From positions 1 to 28,338 of the forward strand of contig DATBDZ010000435.1 in the NCBI GenBank assembly GCA_036276235.1: a stretch of DNA of 28,338 nt. Reading direction: 5' to 3'. The position numbers and the translations under genes are program-made. This document shows, piece by piece, positions 15,041 through 22,665 of the stretch (its first letter is position 1; each line of letters begins with the position of its first letter). Below the pieces are notes generated by a model, which worked only from the letters and a program-made list of their open reading frames with translations, did not search any database and was not told the DNA's origin. Source of the stretch: JANWHF01 sp036276235 (lineage in GTDB: Bacteria; Planctomycetota; Phycisphaerae; Tepidisphaerales; Tepidisphaeraceae).

Positions 15041-18000
15041 ATGACCCCAACGAACGTACAAAACATCCTCTCCTACACCTGGCCCATCCGGCTGGAATTT
15101 ATGCCGGGGTGGTGGGCGGCGCTGTTGTTCCTTGGTATCGGCGGATTGGTCACGCTGATGGGAATGCGCTCGCTCAATGGGCTGGGCACTGTCCGCAAAT
15201 GGGTGGCGATTTCGATTCGGCTGCTCAATGTGCTCCTGATCATCCTGCTGATCGCGGGGTTGCGGATTCAGCGGAAGCACAGCCGGCTCGAGGTCATGCT
15301 GATGCGCGACATCAGCGAATCGACGAGCCTCGTGCGCGATTATCCGGCGAAGAATCTTCAAACATCGCTCGATGAAATGTTTCGCGGGGCGGCCAAGGAT
15401 GAACGCAAAAAACCGGACGATCTGATCGGCATCATCAGCTTCAACGAGCGCGCTCGCGTCGATCTGATGCCCAGCACCGATCTGAAGCTCGATACGCGCG
15501 CCGTCCCCGATCCGGGGAATGGAACCGATGTCGAGGCGGCGATCAACCTGGCGCTGGCGACGATGTCGCCCGATGCCATGCATCGCCTGGTGCTTGTATG
15601 GGACGGCAACGCCACCACCGGCAACGTCGATGCCGCGGTGGCGGCGGCGGCGGCGCAGCATGTGCCGATTGACGTCATCCCGCTCCACTACGACGTGCAA
15701 AATGAAGTGATGATGGAGCGTTTTATCGCGCCCACCTGGAAGCGCGAAAATGAGCCGTTCACCATCGACGTGATCCTGCGCTCGACCAATCCAACGCCCG
15801 TCACCGGAAAGCTCAGCGTTCTGCATCGTACTTCTGGCGGCGATGATTACCTGGACATGGACCTCAGCACGCCGCAGCTTGATGTGGCGCGCAAGGTCAC
15901 GCTGCAGAATGGGCTGAACGTCGAGCATGTGCGCGTTCCGGCGCTGCGGCAAGCCAACGTCCACCAGTTCCATGCAGTCTTCGAGCCGGATCAGCCGGGC
16001 GCGGGGGTGACGGCAAGCGTCGCCGGCGGGCGCAAGACCGACACGCTCGACGCCAACAACAGCGCCGACGCCTTCACGTTTGTCTCCGGCAAAGGCGAAA
16101 TCCTCTACGTTGATAACTTCAAGGATGCCGGCAACAACCGCGGGCCCGGCGATGTGCTGGCCAAAGCGCTCGCCGAAGAAGGAATCGCGCTGCGCTCCAT
16201 CTCGCCCGATCAGTTCCCGCAGAATATCGTCCAGCTTCAAAGCTTTGACGCCGTCATCCTCGGCAATGTGCCGCACGGGGAAGGCGGCTTATCGGTCGAG
16301 CAGGACAAGATGCTGGCCGCCTACGTTCACGACCTGGGCGGCGGCCTGGTCATGATCGGCGGCGACCAGACTTTCGGCGCCGGCGGGTGGCAGGGGTCGG
16401 AAGTCGAAAAAGTTTTGCCCGTCGATATGGACATCCCCGCGCAGCGCCAGGTCGGCAAAGGCGCGCTGGTGCTGATCATGCACTCCTGCGAGATGCCGGA
16501 CGGCAACTACTGGGGATTGCAGTGCGCGCTGCAGGCGATCAAGGCACTCTCCGATCGCGATGAGATCGGCATCATCAGCTACTCCTGGAACGGAGTCGGC
16601 ACCGGCATCGGCGGCGCGAGTTGGGATTTCCAGCTTCAGGACAAGGGATCCGGATCAAAAGTGATCGCCGCCGCCAAGGCGATGCAGGTCGGCGACATGC
16701 CCAGCTTTGATGACTCCATGAATCTGGCGCTCAATGGAGTCAACGGCGGCCCCGGCCTGGCCAAGAGTGATGCCCGCCATAAGCATGTCATCATCATCAG
16801 TGATGGCGATCCGCAAGCTCCCAACCCGACGCTCGCGCAAAGCTACAAGGACAATAAAGTCAGCGTCTCCACCATCACGGTTTACCCGCACCAACTCGGC
16901 GCGAACGGGCTTCCGCCCACGATGGAGCAGATCGCCAAGGAATTGAATGGCCGCGCTTATGGCCCGATCGAAAGCAAGCCGAGCCAGCTTCCGCAGATCT
17001 TCATCAAGGAGGCGACCGTCGTCCGCCGCAGCTTGATTCATGAAGACGCGAAGGGAATTCATGTCGGCCTGGCGGATGCATCGGACGACATGGCGCGCGG
17101 CGTCGGCGATCCGCCACCGGCGCTCTTTGGCATGGTCCTCACCAGCAAGAAGAGCGATCCGAAGGTGAGCATGCCGATGTCTGCCGGCGCGATGAACGAT
17201 CCGGTGCTCGCGCACTGGCAGGCGGGCCTCGGCAAATCGGTTGTGTTTACTGGCGATGCAACAGGCAAGTGGGCGTCGCAATGGATTGCCTCTCCGTCCT
17301 TCAGCAAATTCTGGGCACAGGTTGTGCGCGGCGTATCGCGCCCGCCAATGAGCACCGATTTTGAAGTGCAAACGACCCTCAACGGCACCAAGGGAAAAGT
17401 GGTCGTCGAAGCGGTCAACAAAGATGACAGCTTCCTCAATTTCCTGAGCATCAACGGCAACATCGTCGATCCCGACGGCAAGCGCGTTCCCATCCGTCTG
17501 GTGCAGACCGGCCCGGGAACTTACGAGGGCGAATTCGATGCGCGCACGCCCGGCAACTATGTCACCGCGCTCGACTATCACGGCGCCAAAGAGCACGGCC
17601 TGTTGCTGGGCGGCGTTGCCATGAATACCGACCCGGAGCTGCGCGAGCTGCACAGCAACGAGGCCAAGCTGGAAGAGATCGCCCTGCGCACCGGCGGCCG
17701 CGTGCTAACGCCCTGGGACGCGCAAAACGCCGACTTGTTCAGCCGCGAGAAGGTGATCGTCACCGCTTCGCCGATGCCCGTTTGGGATCTGCTGATCCCG
17801 ATTTTGCTGGCGACGATCCTGCTCGACGTTGCGACCCGCCGCATCGCCTGGGATTGGCAATCGATCCGCCGAATGGGCCTGGCCGTGGCCGGCTACGTCG
17901 AATCGTTCACGACGGTGCGCAAGGTTGAAACCCGCCAAACGCTCGACGCCCTCAAGAAAGTTCGCAAGGACGTCGCCGAGACAAACTTCAAAACCGACAC

Positions 18001-18256
18001 GGGAGCAGCGGCAGCGCCCAAGCCGCCGGCCGCGGGCGGCGCGCGGCCCGACCCCAAAGCCAAATTCCAGGCCAGGGGCGTCGAAGGAGACATCACAAAA
18101 GTAGTCGGCGGCGCCACCGACAAACCCGTGCCTCCGCCGCCCAAAAAGGTAGAACCCAAAGGCGGCGCCCCAGCCGGCCCCGGCGGCCACACCGGCAGCC
18201 TCCTGGAAGCCAAGCGAAGAGCGCAGCAGCAGATTAAGAAGAAGGAGAATGAATGA
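15041..18256 (+). CDS. large membrane protein with two VWA-like domains and a glutamine-amidotransferase-like segment
   Basis: 1071 residues from ATG 15041; a TTG at 15011 would start inside the heptad array. TM helices lie near 23-41 and 56-75. The first VWA domain has an intact MIDAS start, Asp90-x-Ser92-x-Ser94 (DISES). A Rossmann-like segment from about residue 350 (EILYVDNF, DAVILGNVPHG, GGGLVMIGGDQTFGAGGW) matches the GATase1-like domain found in such proteins, without a visible catalytic Cys. A second VWA-like domain (about 470-660) has HSCEM at 481-485 where DxSxS is expected, so metal binding is probably lost. A TM helix follows at about 914-937, then a Pro/Ala/Lys tail ending SLLEAKRRAQQQ. 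Extracytoplasmic VWA domains anchored at both ends are expected. It belongs with the MoxR, DUF58 and BatA proteins encoded downstream. Confidence 0.85.
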   Translation: MTPTNVQNILSYTWPIRLEFMPGWWAALLFLGIGGLVTLMGMRSLNGLGTVRKWVAISIRLLNVLLIILLIAGLRIQRKHSRLEVMLMRDISESTSLVRDYPAKNLQTSLDEMFRGAAKDERKKPDDLIGIISFNERARVDLMPSTDLKLDTRAVPDPGNGTDVEAAINLALATMSPDAMHRLVLVWDGNATTGNVDAAVAAAAAQHVPIDVIPLHYDVQNEVMMERFIAPTWKRENEPFTIDVILRSTNPTPVTGKLSVLHRTSGGDDYLDMDLSTPQLDVARKVTLQNGLNVEHVRVPALRQANVHQFHAVFEPDQPGAGVTASVAGGRKTDTLDANNSADAFTFVSGKGEILYVDNFKDAGNNRGPGDVLAKALAEEGIALRSISPDQFPQNIVQLQSFDAVILGNVPHGEGGLSVEQDKMLAAYVHDLGGGLVMIGGDQTFGAGGWQGSEVEKVLPVDMDIPAQRQVGKGALVLIMHSCEMPDGNYWGLQCALQAIKALSDRDEIGIISYSWNGVGTGIGGASWDFQLQDKGSGSKVIAAAKAMQVGDMPSFDDSMNLALNGVNGGPGLAKSDARHKHVIIISDGDPQAPNPTLAQSYKDNKVSVSTITVYPHQLGANGLPPTMEQIAKELNGRAYGPIESKPSQLPQIFIKEATVVRRSLIHEDAKGIHVGLADASDDMARGVGDPPPALFGMVLTSKKSDPKVSMPMSAGAMNDPVLAHWQAGLGKSVVFTGDATGKWASQWIASPSFSKFWAQVVRGVSRPPMSTDFEVQTTLNGTKGKVVVEAVNKDDSFLNFLSINGNIVDPDGKRVPIRLVQTGPGTYEGEFDARTPGNYVTALDYHGAKEHGLLLGGVAMNTDPELRELHSNEAKLEEIALRTGGRVLTPWDAQNADLFSREKVIVTASPMPVWDLLIPILLATILLDVATRRIAWDWQSIRRMGLAVAGYVESFTTVRKVETRQTLDALKKVRKDVAETNFKTDTGAAAAPKPPAAGGARPDPKAKFQARGVEGDITKVVGGATDKPVPPPPKKVEPKGGAPAGPGGHTGSLLEAKRRAQQQIKKKENE

Positions 18257-18259
18257 AAT

Positions 18260-18454
18260 CCGAAACCCGAATCCCCGAAATCCGAATCAATTCCGAAATC
18301 CGAATGACGAAACGGAATGTCACGCGAAGAAGCGAAGACACGAAGAACCCGTAAGTATTCCTTCGCCTCTTCGTCTCTTCGCGTGACATCAATTTCGGAA
18401 TTTGGGCATTTTGTCATTCGGAATTGATTCGGATTTCGGGGATTCGGGTTTCGG
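18260..18454. repeat. 195-bp foldback built of CCGAAAT-type heptads
   Basis: The 38 bases at 18260-18297 are the perfect inverse of 18417-18454. Their sequence is largely 7-bp units of the form CCGAAAY/CCGAATC with occasional slips. An inner perfect 13-bp pair, TGTCACGCGAAGA (18318-18330) and its inverse (18376-18388), continues the fold. It occupies the whole gap between the 1071-aa gene and the 63-aa gene. Confidence 0.9.
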
Positions 18455-18460
18455 AATTCC

Positions 18461-18652
18461 ATGCGACATGAAGTTCCTCCCAAGATCGGCAAAGTTCGCG
18501 TCGCGGTGACGCTCGGCAACAAGTATGTCGTCTGGAACGGCAAGCAGGGCCGCGGCGAGTTCAAGCTCCTCTGCCGCGACAAGCGCCAGGCCGCCAAAAT
18601 CGCCGAGCAGGTGAATAAGCTCCGCGACGGTGGAACGATTGAAGTGGACTGA
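18461..18652 (+). CDS. 63-aa conserved-looking small basic protein
   Basis: I do not recognise a named family. The sequence (RHEVPPKIGKVRVAVTLG, KYVVWNGKQG, FKLLCRDKRQAAKIAEQVNK, ending DGGTIEVD) has a compact alternating-strand then helix pattern and no signal peptide or TM. It is a complete frame with normal codon usage on the cluster strand, between the 1071-aa VWA protein and MoxR, which argues for a real gene. The ATG lies six bases after a long foldback, so its upstream leader would be structured; no Shine-Dalgarno site is seen. Confidence 0.65.
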   Translation: MRHEVPPKIGKVRVAVTLGNKYVVWNGKQGRGEFKLLCRDKRQAAKIAEQVNKLRDGGTIEVD

Positions 18653-18653
18653 C

Positions 18654-18757
18654 TGAAGAATGAAAAATGTAAAATGAAAAGTGAAAAATGTTGAAGGACT
18701 CCTTGGCTGGGTCCCAGCTTCTTCAACCATTTTTCATTTTTCATTTTGAATTTTTCA
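18654..18757. repeat. foldback built of TGAAAAA-type heptads
   Basis: The left array has TGAAGAA, TGAAAAA, TGTAAAA, TGAAAAG, TGAAAAA in exact 7-bp phase (18654-18688). The right array has TTTTTCA, TTTTTCA, TTTTGAA, TTTTTCA (18730-18757). Between them TTGAAG (18690-18695) pairs with CTTCAA (18721-18726), and GCTGG-GTC-CCAGC (18706-18718) forms the tip. It lies between the 63-aa gene and moxR. Confidence 0.88.
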
Positions 18758-18804
18758 TTTGGTGGAGCAACGAAGCAACGTTCAAAAGAGACTCAAGGAC
18801 ACCC

Positions 18805-19857
18805 ATGGCCGCAACCGCAACCCCCATCTCCCAAGGCGTCGATCCCGAGGTTCATCAGCTTTGCGAAGCGTTCCGCCGCGATTATCGCGCGGTGCAGGCG
18901 GAAATCGCCAAGACCATCGTCGGGCACGAAGAAATCGTGGACGGCGTGCTCACCTGCCTTTTCGTCGGCGGCCACGCGCTGCTGGAAGGCGTGCCGGGCC
19001 TGGGCAAGACCGCCCTCATTCGCGCGCTGGCGCAGGCGTTGACGCTCAAGTTCAGCCGCATCCAGTTCACGCCCGATCTCATGCCCGCCGACGTGATCGG
19101 CACCAACGTGATCATGGAGAACGAGACCGGCCAGCGCGTCTTCACGTTCATGTCCGGCCCGATTTTTTCGCAGATGGTGCTCGCCGACGAAATCAACCGT
19201 GCCACGCCCAAGACGCAATCGGCCCTGCTCGAAGCGATGCAGGAAAAGCAGGTGACGGCGGGTGGCCAGGTCCGCAAGCTTGAAGAGCCGTTCTTCGTGA
19301 TGGCCACCCAAAACCCGCTCGAGCAGGAAGGCACCTATCCGCTCCCCGAAGCCCAGCTCGACCGTTTCTTCTTCAAGCTGGTCGTGCAATACAGCGGCCG
19401 CGAGGAGCTGCGCGCGATCCTCGACCGAACCACCGCTGGCCACAACCCGGAACTCAAGGCGGTCATCGACGGCCCGCGCATCATGGCTCATCAGGCGCTG
19501 GTGCGCCGGGTCATCATTGCCCCGCACGTGCAGGACTACGCCATCCGCTGCACGCTGGCGACGCACCCGCAGGGGCAATTCGCCATCCCCATGGTCAATC
19601 AGTTCCTCAGAGTCGGCGCCAGCCCCCGAGCGGCCCAGGCGATCACACTGGCGGCAAAGGTGCGCGCCCTGCTCGATGGCCGCTTCCATGTGAGCTTCAA
19701 GGACGTAAAAGATGTAGTCGTCCCCGCGATGCGCCACCGCGTCATCCTCAACTTCGAAGGCGAAGCCGAAGGAATCACGACGGACATGGTTTTGCAAAAG
19801 GTTGTGACAGATACGCCAAATACAATCGAAGCCGAACTGGCGGCGGGGAAGATGTGA
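18805..19857 (+). CDS. moxR: MoxR-family AAA+ ATPase
   Basis: 350 residues from ATG 18805, which has AAGGA five bases upstream; a longer in-frame extension reads through the TGAAAAA foldback and is rejected. Walker A is GVPGLGKT (residues 62-69), Walker B is LADEIN (126-131) with Asp128-Glu129, and sensor 1 is in ATQNPLEQEGTYPLPEAQLD (Asn160). These are textbook MoxR motifs, and the C-terminal lid helices follow. MoxR ATPases act as chaperones that remodel or insert metal into client complexes, typically with VWA proteins encoded nearby. The candidate partners here are the DUF58 protein, the BatA-type protein and the 1071-aa protein. Confidence 0.95.
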   Translation: MAATATPISQGVDPEVHQLCEAFRRDYRAVQAEIAKTIVGHEEIVDGVLTCLFVGGHALLEGVPGLGKTALIRALAQALTLKFSRIQFTPDLMPADVIGTNVIMENETGQRVFTFMSGPIFSQMVLADEINRATPKTQSALLEAMQEKQVTAGGQVRKLEEPFFVMATQNPLEQEGTYPLPEAQLDRFFFKLVVQYSGREELRAILDRTTAGHNPELKAVIDGPRIMAHQALVRRVIIAPHVQDYAIRCTLATHPQGQFAIPMVNQFLRVGASPRAAQAITLAAKVRALLDGRFHVSFKDVKDVVVPAMRHRVILNFEGEAEGITTDMVLQKVVTDTPNTIEAELAAGKM

Positions 19858-19874
19858 TTCCGGTCGCATGACAA

Positions 19875-20396
19875 ATGACGTCGGATAGCGTTGTTGGAAT
19901 CGCGATCATCATCTTCGTGGCTGCGATCGTTGCGGTCATGGTCGGCATAGCTGTCTGGTGGTTTTGGACGGCAACATTCGGGAACGGCGTGCGGATGTCG
20001 ACCTCAAACGCCACCGTACTGCGGTGCAGCAAGTGTCGATACGACCTGCGCGCCAGCAGGTCGCGCTGCCCCGAATGTGGTACGCCCTTCATTAATCGGC
20101 GGCGCTATATGAGGAGGCTCACAAGCGATTGGCCCGTAAGTCCGATTGAGCCGCGACGGCCAGAGCCTGATGAAGGTCGCGAGATTTTGCTAACTACGGA
20201 GAACCCCACGGAGGCGGATTTCCTTGAGCGGCAATTGGTCGCACGTGGAATCTCCTGCGTGATTGTTCCGGGAGAGATGTCGGACGTAGATCCAAAAGGA
20301 AAGTTCCCGGTGTCGTTCGAGCTGATGGTATATTCAAACGATCTTGAGTCGGCCAAAGCTTATCTAAGGCATGCGCAGGGACTTGACGAAGAGTGA
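19875..20396 (+). CDS. TM zinc-ribbon protein with DUF2007-like signal-transducing domain
   Basis: 173 residues. One TM helix covers about 6-31. A zinc ribbon follows with Cys51-x2-Cys54 and Cys65-x2-Cys68 (CSKCRYDL, CPECGTPF). The C-terminal part (about 90-170; LLTTENPTEADFLERQLVARG, FELMVYSNDLESAKAYL) resembles the small ferredoxin-like DUF2007 'putative signal transducing protein' fold. Function is unknown; a membrane-tethered sensor is inferred. It begins 17 bases after moxR. The bases just before and into the start, ATGACAAATGACG, look like one and a half units of the TGACAAA heptad. Confidence 0.75.
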   Translation: MTSDSVVGIAIIIFVAAIVAVMVGIAVWWFWTATFGNGVRMSTSNATVLRCSKCRYDLRASRSRCPECGTPFINRRRYMRRLTSDWPVSPIEPRRPEPDEGREILLTTENPTEADFLERQLVARGISCVIVPGEMSDVDPKGKFPVSFELMVYSNDLESAKAYLRHAQGLDEE

Positions 20397-20415
20397 GATC
20401 CAGACCGGAGACAAC

Positions 20416-20628
20416 ATGCGAAAACTGTTTGCAGCGCTAGTATTGGTAACCGCCGCCGGCTGCGCTCCCGAGGCTCCGCCGCCCAAGCCACCGCAGCCGG
20501 TGCCGATGAGCGCGCCGCAAACGTCGGCGGGTATGTCGAATTTCGACATCATGGAAATGGCCGGGCAGCTTGAGTTGAAGCGGGATTGCCTCGGTACCGG
20601 CTCAATGCAGGCCGATTCGCAGCATTGA
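20416..20628 (+). CDS. small lipoprotein, 70 aa
   Basis: ATG 20416 has GGAG five bases upstream. The N-terminus MRKLFAALVLVTAAGC is a lipoprotein signal with lipobox Cys16. A Pro-rich spacer (APEAPPPKPPQPVP) and a short polar tail follow. No family is recognised. It starts 19 bases after the zinc-ribbon gene and is likely cotranscribed with it. A lipid-anchored accessory of the MoxR/VWA complex is possible but unproven. Confidence 0.7.
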   Translation: MRKLFAALVLVTAAGCAPEAPPPKPPQPVPMSAPQTSAGMSNFDIMEMAGQLELKRDCLGTGSMQADSQH

Positions 20629-20682
20629 GCACGCGGCCGGTATGTCGCCGTCGCTGGTAATCCTCGCCAGGAGTCGACAGCG

Positions 20683-20688
20683 TAGAAT
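20683..20688 (+). promoter_or_regulatory. -10-like TAGAAT before vapB
   Basis: TAGAAT (five of six) ends six bases before ATG 20695. It suggests that the toxin-antitoxin pair has its own, leaderless, promoter inside the cluster. The -35 box is unclear. Confidence 0.35.
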
Positions 20689-20694
20689 CGATCT

Positions 20695-20967
20695 ATGGAA
20701 ACCACGGATAAACATGAAACGGTAGCCGTCGTTGATTTCGCCGCTGCGGCGCGCGTCGGTGATCTTCCCTTTGCTACCGGCGATCGCGTGCGCGTTGTGA
20801 TTACACGCGAGAATGGCAAGGGCCCGCGACATACGCCGGACGAGATCGCCCGGTCTCGCGCGATCCGTGGTGATCTGCGGGGAAGCCCCATTCGGTATGA
20901 CCGTCCTTTCGATCCCGTGGGCGTGGAGGATTGGAAAGTCCTTAAAGACGAACCGGGGGCAGATTGA
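20695..20967 (+). CDS. putative VapB-type antitoxin
   Basis: A 90-residue protein immediately before a PIN-domain toxin, with its TGA overlapping the toxin TTG start by four bases. The N-terminal half (VAVVDFAAAARVGDLPFATG, RVRVVITRENG) suggests a small beta-rich DNA-binding domain. The C-terminal half is polar with Arg, Asp and Pro, as in toxin-wrapping tails. The sequence alone is not diagnostic of a named antitoxin family; the call rests on position, size and overlap. Confidence 0.65.
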   Translation: METTDKHETVAVVDFAAAARVGDLPFATGDRVRVVITRENGKGPRHTPDEIARSRAIRGDLRGSPIRYDRPFDPVGVEDWKVLKDEPGAD

Positions 20968-21386
20968 TTCTGCTCGATACCCACGTGTGGATTTGGTGGT
21001 CGACCGGCAGTGACAAGCTGGCGGCGCGACACAGCCAACTCATTGATGCAGGGGAGCCGGATGGGATTACCGTGAGCGCGTTTTCGGTCTGGGAAGTCGC
21101 CATGCTTGTTGCCAAGAACCGCATCGATCTCGGGCAGCCCTTGCAGGGCTGGCTTGATCGCATTGCGCAGATCCCGACGATGCACATTCTCCCCGCTACA
21201 CCACAGATATTGGTTGATTCAACAATCTTGCCGGGCGAGTTCCATGCGGACCCCGCCGACCGGATTATTGTTGCGACAGCACGCGCACACGACGCGACAT
21301 TGCTCACAAACGATTCAAAAATTCTGGCTTATCAGCACGCGCGTTCAGTCGGTCCAACGGATCTGCCTGCAGGGGGAACCGCATGA
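20964..21386 (+). CDS. vapC: VapC-type PIN-domain toxin
   Basis: A 140-residue PIN domain with the acidic active-site residues in place: Asp5 in ILLDTHVWIWW, Glu44 in SAFSVWEVAML, and Asp96/Asp99 in HADPADRIIVATA. Such toxins are Mg-dependent RNases that cut tRNA or rRNA when not bound by antitoxin. The start is TTG 20964, overlapping the antitoxin stop. The TGA at 21384-21386 overlaps the ATG of the DUF58 gene by four bases, so a toxin gene is translationally linked to a core gene of the MoxR cluster. Confidence 0.88.
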   Translation: MILLDTHVWIWWSTGSDKLAARHSQLIDAGEPDGITVSAFSVWEVAMLVAKNRIDLGQPLQGWLDRIAQIPTMHILPATPQILVDSTILPGEFHADPADRIIVATARAHDATLLTNDSKILAYQHARSVGPTDLPAGGTA

Positions 21387-22288
21387 CCCTCCAAGCCACC
21401 GAACCCAAACCCGGCGTTCTGCTCGATCCGTCCTTTATGGCGCGGCTCGATCAGCTTGATGTCATGTCGCGCAAGCTCCTGGCCGGGAAGATGAAAGGCG
21501 AACGCCGCTCAAAGCGGCGGGGGCAGTCGGTGGAGTTCGCCGACTATCGTAATTACGTCATCGGCGACGATCTGCGATTCATCGATTGGAACATCTACGC
21601 GCGGCTCGAACGCCTCTTCCTCAAGCTCTTTCTCGAAGAGGAAGATCTCGCGCTCTACATCCTGCTGGATGTCAGCAAGAGCGGCGATTTTGGGACGCCC
21701 AACAAGGCGTTCTACATGAAGCAGGTGGCGGCGGCGCTCGGGTACATCGGCCTGGTCAACTACAACCGCGTGACGATTGCCGCGATGGCCGACAACATCG
21801 TCGCCGAGACCGGCGGCCTGCGCGGGAGGCGGCGCGTCTCGCAGATGATCGACTTCGTCGAGAAGCTCAAGCCCGCCGGCCCCAGCCACCTCGCCGAGGC
21901 ATGCAAGAAGTTCGCCCTGGGCCATCGCCAGAAGGGCGTGTGCGTCGTCCTCTCCGATTTCTTCGACAAGGGCGGCTACGAAGACGGCCTCCGCTACGTC
22001 GCCGGCGGCAAATATGATCTGTTCTGCGTCCAGTGCCTCGCCCCCCAGGAAATCGAGCCGGACTTGCAGGGAGACCTCAAGCTCCGCGACATCGAAGACG
22101 ACGACATGGCCGAAGTCTCGATCACCCAGCCGCTCATCAAACAATACAAGGCGAATCTGAACGCGTATTGCCTGTCACTGAAGGATTATGTGACGCGGCG
22201 CGGCGGAACGTATTTGTTTACGAGCACGGCGGTGCCGTTTGATACGCTGGTGTTGAACTATTTGCGGGAGAGAGGGTTGCTGGGATGA
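21383..22288 (+). CDS. DUF58-family protein of the MoxR cluster
   Basis: 301 residues. The DUF58 signature FADYRNYVIGDDLRFIDWN (about residues 52-70), followed by YARLERLFLKLFLEEEDL, is unmistakable. A VWA-like fold follows with LLDVSKSGDF (Asp96-x-Ser98-x-Ser100), a MIDAS-like DxSxS, and later VVLSDFFD. There is no TM segment; it is probably a cytosolic partner of the MoxR ATPase. Overlap with vapC by ATGA implies coupled translation; no strong separate Shine-Dalgarno site is seen, although AGGGGG lies upstream of the start. Confidence 0.93.
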   Translation: MTLQATEPKPGVLLDPSFMARLDQLDVMSRKLLAGKMKGERRSKRRGQSVEFADYRNYVIGDDLRFIDWNIYARLERLFLKLFLEEEDLALYILLDVSKSGDFGTPNKAFYMKQVAAALGYIGLVNYNRVTIAAMADNIVAETGGLRGRRRVSQMIDFVEKLKPAGPSHLAEACKKFALGHRQKGVCVVLSDFFDKGGYEDGLRYVAGGKYDLFCVQCLAPQEIEPDLQGDLKLRDIEDDDMAEVSITQPLIKQYKANLNAYCLSLKDYVTRRGGTYLFTSTAVPFDTLVLNYLRERGLLG

Positions 22289-22296
22289 CCGACCAT

Positions 22297-22560
22297 TTAA
22301 GCGTTCCGGCGCAAAAGAGTCTGACGAGCCTTGCTCTGCAGGATGCCGATGAGATCGATCACCTCGACAAACTGGAAATATTCGGCACGCTCGGCGTCGG
22401 TAAGCAAACCTTCGTTGGCTTTATCCGCAAGCTCGTCGATCTTTGCCTGCGTCAGTGGATCAACTTGGAAGTCGACAAGCTGTTCCGCCGCCTCAGGTGT
22501 GAGGTGGTCCGTCAGCGGCGACAGGAATCGATCAAGCACGTTGGAAACCGATGCCGCCAT
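22297..22560 (-). CDS. 87-aa helical protein on the opposite strand
   Basis: A complete minus-strand frame from ATG 22560 to TAA at 22297, ending eight bases after the DUF58 stop. The protein (FLSPLTDHLTPEAAEQLVDF, QAKIDELADKANEGLLTDAE, VVEVIDLIG-like VEVIDLIGILQSKAR) is all-helical, acidic then basic. It resembles small uncharacterised planctomycete proteins with the pattern LADKxNEGxLTxxERAEY; their function is unknown. An extension upstream to 22707 would read through the CTTCTGG repeat and is rejected. It splits the DUF58-batA pair on the antisense strand, which is unusual within a cluster. Confidence 0.75.
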   Translation of the reverse strand: MAASVSNVLDRFLSPLTDHLTPEAAEQLVDFQVDPLTQAKIDELADKANEGLLTDAERAEYFQFVEVIDLIGILQSKARQTLLRRNA

Positions 22561-22567
22561 CCTCGTT

Positions 22568-22595
22568 ATTATAGCAAAATTAGTATCTCTTTGAA
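22568..22595 (-). promoter_or_regulatory. promoter for the 87-aa gene (perfect TATAAT)
   Basis: On the minus strand TTCAAA (22595-22590), a 16-base spacer and a perfect TATAAT (22573-22568) lie upstream. The -10 ends seven bases before the ATG, so the transcript should begin at or next to the start codon. Confidence 0.5.
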
Positions 22596-22665
22596 TCCCG
22601 ACCAAAGGAGAAACCACCACAGACGAACCAGGCTCCCTAGTAAATGCGTGGCGTGTCCCGCCTTT

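Noticed and set aside
14879..16276. 465-codon minus-strand frame
   Set aside because: Runs opposite the 1071-aa VWA protein and begins in its coding sequence; the composition is that of a mirror frame and its end translates the heptad repeats.
16087..16460. Active glutamine amidotransferase
   Set aside because: The GATase-like fold segment is present, but I could not find a catalytic Cys-His-Glu arrangement; only a structural resemblance is claimed.
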